Assembly (NCBI GenBank): GCA_047495785.1
Contig: JBLDXI010000003.1
Coordinates: forward strand, 62,001-126,000
Reading direction: 5' to 3'
Source: Lepidodermella squamata
Taxonomy: Eukaryota; Gastrotricha
Length of the DNA stretch: 64,000 nt
Shown here: piece by piece, positions 57,701 to 64,000 of the stretch
Position numbering within the stretch: the stretch's first letter is position 1
Layout: every line of letters begins with the position of its first letter
The notes under the pieces: generated by a model
Databases searched by the model: none
What the model saw: the letters and a program-made list of their open reading frames with translations, nothing else
Told to the model about the DNA's origin: nothing
Position numbers and translations under genes: made by a program

Positions 57701-58189
57701 TTCAGTATTACTCACTGTTACGATGCAGTGAATTTGGCGTACCGTAAGAGATCCCATCAGAGAGCCAAATGTTTGTAATGAAAACTCAACTCTTGTGCCA
57801 TCGGGATGGAACTTGCCCGTAAGCCACAAGCAAGGCTATCTGAGTATTGCTAAGTGTGATGATTTTGAAATTTGAAAGCCTCCAGAAGATCTTTACTTTC
57901 GAATGAAAGAAGTATTGAAATGCTCTCTCCTTCTTTAATACAGAGACCCTTTGGTCATTATCTATTATCTTATATCTTATATCTTTTATCTTATCATAGA
58001 GTTATCTTATATCTTAGCGTTACCCAATATCATCGTTGAGGACTCCATCTTGGTATATTTTATCGTTATTTCTCACTTGGGTTGCCCTATTTCTATTTTC
58101 AAGTTTATCAACCTAGCTTTTTTTGATCCGAGATGCTTGTTTTCTCCTCTCTGATGTGTTCAATGCAGGTTGAATTGACAATATGCTGA
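54702..58189. other. 3.5 kb intergenic region upstream of the Src-like gene
   Basis: No confident gene. Contains a TATA-like promoter candidate near 55899 and low-complexity AT-rich stretches. An open frame at 57562-57747 starts with a hydrophobic segment but lacks support. 5'-UTR exons of the Src-like gene probably lie here. Confidence 0.4.
55899..55906 (+). promoter_or_regulatory. Candidate core promoter
   Basis: tataaaaagg followed about 25-30 bp downstream by tcaactcattc, a plausible initiator. It may drive a non-coding first exon of the Src-like gene 2.3 kb downstream, since an acceptor lies at 58203. Confidence 0.3.
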
Positions 58190-58203
58190 ACTTTTTTCTC
58201 TAG
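58190..58203 (+). promoter_or_regulatory. Splice acceptor in the Src-like 5' leader
   Basis: gaacttttttctctag lies 67 nt before the ATG at 58271. It is a strong acceptor, compatible with a 5'-UTR intron or trans-splicing. Confidence 0.5.
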
Positions 58204-58270
58204 GTTTTACTTTCTTGCGCTTACGCAGCAGCGGAAAGTAAATGAACGCAGTTGCGAACGCTGTTACCAA

Positions 58271-61200
58271 ATGGGAAGTTGTATAAGTTCTGACTTCTTC
58301 AGCGGACGCCACGGCTCGAGGTCTGTCGACTCGCCTACAGATCAGAAGAAGCTACAATCTTTCATTCACTCGAATGGAGCTACGATAAACGGCAATCACC
58401 ATCACAATTTTGACCTCGTGAACCAGCGCCGACAATCTGCACAGTCGAACAACTCAAACCATGGCCAGACGAAGAAAGAGTTGAAATTCACAGATCTGCA
58501 CCAAATCGCAGATCCTAATAGCAATAGCAATACCAGTGATAAATTGTACATTGCATTATACGACTACGAAGCTCGAACGGAGACAGATCTAAACTTTACA
58601 AAAGGCGATCTGTTAGACATTCTCGACAACAGCCAGGGCGGCTGGTGGTATGCGAAGTCGAGGCGAACGAATCGACAAGGCTTCATTCCGTCAAATTACG
58701 TCGCTCGTTACCGCTCGTTAGAATCGGAGCCGTTCTTCCACGGCCGGTTGAAACGTAACGAGGCCGAAATGATGTTGCTATCACCGCAGTGCGAGCACGG
58801 CGCGTTTTTAGTCCGCAACTCCGAATCTCGACATTCAGACTTTGCGTTATCAGTGAAAGACCACTCGGTAATAAAGCACTACAGGGTACGGCATTCTGAC
58901 GAAACCGGCGAGTTTTACATCGCGAGGCGGGCGACCTTCTACACAGTCTCTGATTTGATAGCCTATTACTCGCAGAATGTCGATGGCCTGTGCTGTATTC
59001 TGAGGCAGCCAGTCGCGAAACGAGAGCGGCCATCGACGATGGGCCTGTCCCACGACACGGCCGATCAGTACGAAATGCCGAAGGAGCAGTTTCATTTAGT
59101 GCGCAAAATCGGCCACGGCCAGTTCGGCGAGGTGTGGGAGGGCAGGTGGAACCACACGACGCCGGTTGCGATTAAGATGCTGAAGCCGGGCTCGATGGAC
59201 TCGAAAGATTTCCTGGCGGAGGCGAGTCTCATGAAGCGGCTGCTGCACCCGAAACTGCTGCAGCTGTACGCCGTGTGCTCGCAGTCGGAGCCGTTCTACA
59301 TCGTTACCGAGCTGATGAGCAACGGCAATTTGCTAGAGTTCTTTCAAACAGGTACGCTTTGTTTACAAATCCGATTCCGGAAATTATATCAGAGATAGGT
59401 TTTAAAATTGCAGACTTCTCAATATTTTTAAATGCTGAAATTTCGTAGTTTCTTATCAAAATCATAATTGCGTAGTCTGTTTTTCCGATTTTATTCAATT
59501 AAAACGACGGGATTGTTCGTGTTTCTCATCTGGTGGCTTGGCTATATCAAATTTCCGCTGTTGAAATCTGAGATTTTCCGACAAGAGTCAATGTTAAGGT
59601 CATTAACACCTATGTGATACGTACCTATATCATTTTACCGCTCATTTTCATTGTCTTTTATTATAGTACCCACAAAGCTGTAGTACTTCTACTAGAGCTA
59701 ATTGAGGAAAGAAGAATAGGAAAAAACGCGCGTGGTGGACATTGGGCTTTTTTGGCGATTGTTTGTTTGTTTGCCGAAGCAAAAACAACAACTGCGTGCG
59801 CACGTGTCAGTTTTTTGAAGGAGCCGGCTCATGTGCGCGCGCGCGCTATCATCTATCTACCCGCATATAATGGACAGGTGCATGCATGCCTGTGGTGGTC
59901 TAATGAGCCTGCTAATAATAGGCGAACAAGACAAGGCAGGCATGACTAAGCAGCAAGAGAAGACCAGGCGATCATTGTTGTTTACCGGCGTGCTTCAAGC
60001 CGTTCCGCTCGCCCTTTCCATGCACACATATATACATAGGCAGGCAGGGTGGGCGCACTCTGTAGTAGTAGTACAAATGACTATTCATAGCGACCACATT
60101 AGAATAAGAATAATATTAACCACGTGGTAGTAGTTGTATTAAAGCATTTCGGTGTAATTTATCATCATCTTAGTAGTAGTGGTGGTGGCTGTGTTCGGTA
60201 CTGCGAATAAACTGGGTGCATCGTATCAGCAGCGCCCGTTTTGTTTAGCCCACAGCTAGAAGCTACCTACCTATGGGGATTATACCTACCCATGTACTAT
60301 ATGGTGGGTGATACGCTCGGCTGATTGTTGGTGGTTGTGAGGATTAACCTGGGTTGGTCGGTCGCGTGAATTGCTACAAACAATTAATTGGCGAGTTGTT
60401 GTTGATGCTTCGAAACGCGTTGTTGATTTTGGACGAGACAAGATTGAAAAATCAACGCGTTGTGATTCATCCAGCCACAACAAAAGGCTGATTCACGCGG
60501 AAAATACGCGCACACGTATTGAATTAACGTGAGCCCGCGAGGAGTAATTGCGTTCCAATTTTCTTACCATGATGATGATGATGAGAATTTATTTTTTCAC
60601 CATAAGGCGTTTACAGAGATTAGGCACACGAAAAAGTTTAGATTTTTTTTGTATATTCAAGTGTTGAAAAATTGGTCTTTGTTATGAAATTATTCGTCGA
60701 AGAGAAATGCTGTCCAATTATGCAAATTATGATGCTGTGATTCACTGCGGTTTTGTTGAGCCAATTGGGTGTCATTTTGAGCACTCTAAATTTCGGCGTC
60801 AAAATGGAGCAAATTATCTGCCAAAATTGAACCTGTTTTGCTTATTTGCTGCTCTCAAGTTCTAGTCATCAATCAACTTTTTTTTACCATAATTTCAACT
60901 AGATTAAATCAGCTTCTTTTCTCATCAAATTGCTCACCCTGGCTGTTTCACTTAAATGTTGACGTGAAAGATATCGCACACTGCGTAAATGGACTCGTCG
61001 TAGTGCTGATTTTCCGTTTCTTCTTAGTGGATCCCAGCAACCATAGAGAAAAAATGACCAGAGTAAGCACTCAAGCTAAAATTTCTAAATCTTCATTTTT
61101 ATTCAAAATTGACTTTCTCAAAACGGATATCATCGTTTTCCACCAAATTTTGCATGCCTATAGAACGCGAGCTGTTCTTTCACGTGGTATAAGATTTGAG

Positions 61201-62915
61201 TTGGGCAATTGCTGCTCAGTCTTGATCTCATCAAAATTAGTAGAAACATAGTGAAAACAAGGTTTTTGCATCGTAACAACGGTTCGGTTGCCCACCTCCA
61301 ATCTTATACCACGTGAAAGAACAGCTCGCGTTCTATAGGCATGCAAAATTTGAGAAAGTCAAATTTGAATGAAAATGGAGATTCTGAAATTTCAGCTTGG
61401 GTGCTTAAACTGGTCATTTTTTCTCTATGCCAGCAACAAATAGTCACTCGCCTTTTGACGAATAATGCCATATTCTGTAGTGAATAAAATTCCTCATCGG
61501 AGGTAGAATTCCCGTCGAAATCAAGAAAATGAAAATGAAATGGAAAAAAATCAAATTGTTTGATCTTCCATTGGTCTATCTGATCGAAAAATCTGTTTAA
61601 AACACCTTCGATTGTGAAGGCATGGAGAAATAACATATAATTTAACGCGAGGAAACATTGATTTCCTTGAATCGACTCCTTCCGACTTGATTAGTCCTAC
61701 TTTCATTTCGGCTAGCAAATATTTGGGATAAAATTGAAAAAGGGGCGAAAATCAAAATAAGGGCTCACTATAAAAAAAGTTTGCAATTTAACCGCTAAAT
61801 AACCGACTTTTACTCGGGCATTTAGGACATATGGGAGCCTCCTATTTAGCCTAAAAAATTTAATTCTAGCTTCTAATTACCGAGAAATGAAATTCGAGGC
61901 GATAAATACCAAATTTTAGGTAAACAGTAGAAAAACGCCGGTTTCTTAGTCATCTATTTTTGGACACCCTAAACTCCATTTTGCCTTAGGTTACTCAGGA
62001 TAAATGACCCCCGACTATTCTAAATAGTTTTCTGGTATTTAGCGATTCGAAATTGTTTTAATTTTTATTCTAAATAACCGGCCGTGCTAAATAGCGAACT
62101 TTTTTACTGTGCTATTTTAATTAATTGGTTATTATCTGGTTAATTTTTTAAAACAATTAATTATTAATTTATTCCTTATTAATTTATTAATAAGGAGAAC
62201 TTTATTAATAAATTAATTATTAATTAAGTTTTAATTAATAAATTGGTGTTTTTTTAAGACTATTGTTTTATTTTAGCCATTTTATTGTTTAATGTTTGCT
62301 TTTATTTTTCTGGCAGATATGGGCCGGCGACTAGGCATGCCGCAGCTGATCGACATTGCGGCGCAGGTGGCGCAGGGCATGGCGTTTCTCGAACAGGAGA
62401 ACTACATCCACCGCGACCTCGCCGCCCGCAACATCCTGGTCGGCGCCGGCGGGCTCAACGTCAAAATCGCCGACTTCGGCCTCGCGCGCATGGTCAAGGA
62501 CGACTCGGGCTCGGTGTACGAGCCGCGGCCCGGCACCCGCTTCCCCATCAAATGGACCGCCCCGGAGGCAGCCAACCGCAACGTGTTCACGGTCAAGTCC
62601 GACGTCTGGTCATTCGGCGTCCTGCTGTCGGAAATCGTCTCGCATGGCCGCGTGCCGTACCCGGGCATGTCGAACATGGAAGTGCTGCAGGCGGTCGAGT
62701 CGGGCTACCGCATGCCGATGCCGGCCTCGTGCCCGCCCAAACTCTACCAGATCATGCTCGACTGCTGGCGGCCGAACCCGGACGACAGGCCGACGTTCGA
62801 GACGCTGCAGTGGCAGCTCGAGGAGTTCTACAACTCGGGCGCCGAGGCCGAGTACCGAGACTCGGCCGGCTTTTCGCTCGCCACCTTTCCGACCAGTGCC
62901 AGTGGTTTCAGTTGA
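58271..62915 (+). CDS. Src-family non-receptor tyrosine kinase
   Basis: Exons 58271-59351 and 62317-62915; 559 residues. Domain order: MGSCIS (Gly2 myristoylation, Cys4 palmitoylation), low-complexity unique region, SH3 from about residue 93 ([15 protein letters not shown]), SH2 from about 154 ([20 protein letters not shown]), kinase from about 274 with [34 protein letters not shown] and the tyrosine-kinase signature KWTAPE. A C-terminal tyrosine in GAEAEYRDS could be the Csk site, but the tail runs 19 residues beyond it instead of the usual six or so. Nearest group by eye: Src42A/FRK. Functions: adhesion and growth signalling at the membrane. The 2,965-bp intron splits the kinase domain just after LLEFFQT and carries a foldback transposon. 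Confidence 0.94.
61042..61429. mobile_element. Foldback MITE with 8-bp target duplication in the Src-like intron
   Basis: The termini are a perfect 20-bp inverted repeat starting CATAGAGAAAAAATGACC. Homology continues inward as arms of roughly 130-160 bp, including a stretch of about 45 bp nearly identical (gcatgcctatagaacgcgag...). The left arm has about 25 bp extra. Directly outside both ends is the identical 8-bp ccagcaac (61034-61041 and 61430-61437). No coding capacity. An 8-bp duplication fits hAT or P superfamilies, but the ends do not follow the hAT consensus well; the family is undecided. Confidence 0.9.
61768..62111. mobile_element. Possible MITE
   Basis: Left cactataaaaaaagtttgc and the right end read inward cacagtaaaaaagttcgc form diverged inverted termini of about 24 bp; ctaaataaccg occurs near both ends. 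No convincing target duplication was found. Confidence 0.35.
62107..62260. repeat. AT-rich palindromic low-complexity tract
   Basis: Repeated taattaat/attaataa units just before the acceptor of Src exon 2. Self-complementary at many registers. Confidence 0.7.
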
Positions 62916-64000
62916 TCAATTGAACGCTATGAAATAATTCATCAAAGTCTTCCACACAATCTATTCATTACAAACTACAATAATAATGCTATTCTGACTG
63001 AGTGAGTGAAACAGCAAAATTCGCCATATTTGATTGGGGAAATTTCGAAAAAATCCGAAAAATTTATTTTCAGTGAAAATTTTGAAAAATGTGCGGTTTC
63101 ACTTATTTTTTTATTTGAAACTAGTTTGGCTGAAATTGAAAAATATTTGATTTGTTTCACTTAATTCCTAGTGAGAAGGATTATGGAGTAATTTTATGCA
63201 ATTTCGAAAATTCAATTTTATCGAATTTCAACTTATCGATTTTTTCTCAACAATAACAATGAATTAGGGTCTGAACGAATATTTTAAGACTGAACGAGAT
63301 TGAACGAATTTTCTCAAAATTTCAATTTAGAATTTTTGGGATTTTATGAGTAAAATTAAAAATTGAAGACATTCGGAATTCTTTAATTTAGGAAATTTTT
63401 CCCACATTCTCTGGTTCGATTTTTAATTTTGGATTATTTTTCGAAATCTCGAGCTCAAATTTGGCGAATTTTCCTTATATCCTGTTCTTCGAAGCAATGA
63501 TCCTTGAAAAATCTAAAATCCAGTATTCTTGACTCTTGAGGTGCGCTACTACTAATTATTGAAAAAAAATCTAGCTGGTTGTGTATGGTCGCCATCATCG
63601 ACGTTTTACTCTGTACTTCTCATTTCGATACTTATTCTCGACTCATCTGGTCCGTTGCTTTGATCGTTGCTTCACTCCTCCTTGTTTCTGTTTTATGCCC
63701 TCGCTTAACCTTGCTTTTTACCACTCTTTGCTGTTTGTTTCGCCCTTTTACTCGAAGACGACAGATGAAAATCAGGTTTTATTTACATCATGATTAATTT
63801 TTTTTCGATTAATTTGAGTCTGCTGATTGATGACAATTTTTTTCTTTTCTGTTTCTGCTCTCGAAGAAGATGAGTCTCAGCGCGCGCATGTTCAGACAAG
63901 ACGGGTCGTGTTATTTTTTGTACAAAAATTGAAGTTGTAAAGAGCCAAATTGCATTGTTGCAGCGTTTTATTTTCCCGCCCGCCCGCCCTTTTCAATCAA
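62916..64000. other. 3' flank of the Src-like gene
   Basis: About 1.1 kb of AT-rich sequence ending in a cccgcccgccc stretch. No further gene recognised. Confidence 0.5.

Noticed and set aside
57562-57747. Open frame starting MGRNLRVFKPQRLHFSS with a hydrophobic segment and a gtaagag donor-like end
   Set aside because: No downstream exon joins in frame and no family is recognised. The sequence after the stop is open only in a different frame. Evidence is too thin to call a gene.

Overview
This is a nuclear genome window from a multicellular animal, not a prokaryote. The genes are split by spliceosomal introns, many only 51-60 bp long. The proteins are animal families: KIF6, WDR17, BLOC1S1, Src, DNAJC14/16, PHF7 and HSDL2. 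KIF6 implies ciliated or flagellated cells. Compact genes, AG acceptors placed 1-30 nt before many start codons, and same-strand genes 100-230 bp apart suggest a small-genome invertebrate that may use spliced-leader trans-splicing and operons. I could not fix the phylum.

Layout. 1-1790 (-): 3'-truncated kinase with coiled coil and ankyrin-like tail. 2876-3955 (+): bacterial-looking O-methyltransferase. 4425-7452 (+): BLOC1S1, then PHF7 121 bp downstream. 7453-10480: no confident gene. 10481-13855 (+): a tandem duplication carrying two 3-exon genes for secreted ten-cysteine peptides. 15025-22292 (-): WDR17 in 12 exons. 22924-25072 (+): HSDL2 and an unrecognised 106-residue protein. 25150-26836: 5'-truncated LINE. 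27627-28697 (-): small heat shock protein. 28698-30723: a kinase-pseudogene scrap and microsatellites. 30724-37413 (-): DNAJC14-like gene whose J domain lacks HPD. 39528-40785 (-): hnRNP A/B. 41800-49806 (+): IGBP1, DNAJC9 and KIF6 in line. 50324-54701 (+): DNAJC16. 58271-62915 (+): Src-family kinase. The rest is 3' flank.

Functional themes. These are mostly single-copy housekeeping and signalling genes. Three different J-domain families lie within about 24 kb (DNAJC14, DNAJC9, DNAJC16), and an sHSP lies nearby. Mobile DNA is mostly short and intronic: a hAT MITE with exact 8-bp target duplication, a foldback element with 20-bp perfect termini and exact 8-bp target duplication, smaller hairpins, LINE and Penelope-like relics, and a paired repeat in two WDR17 introns.

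Exon coordinates were deduced by eye from splice consensus, reading-frame continuity and remembered family sequences. Each multi-exon model listed as CDS closes in frame. No database search or transcript data was available.
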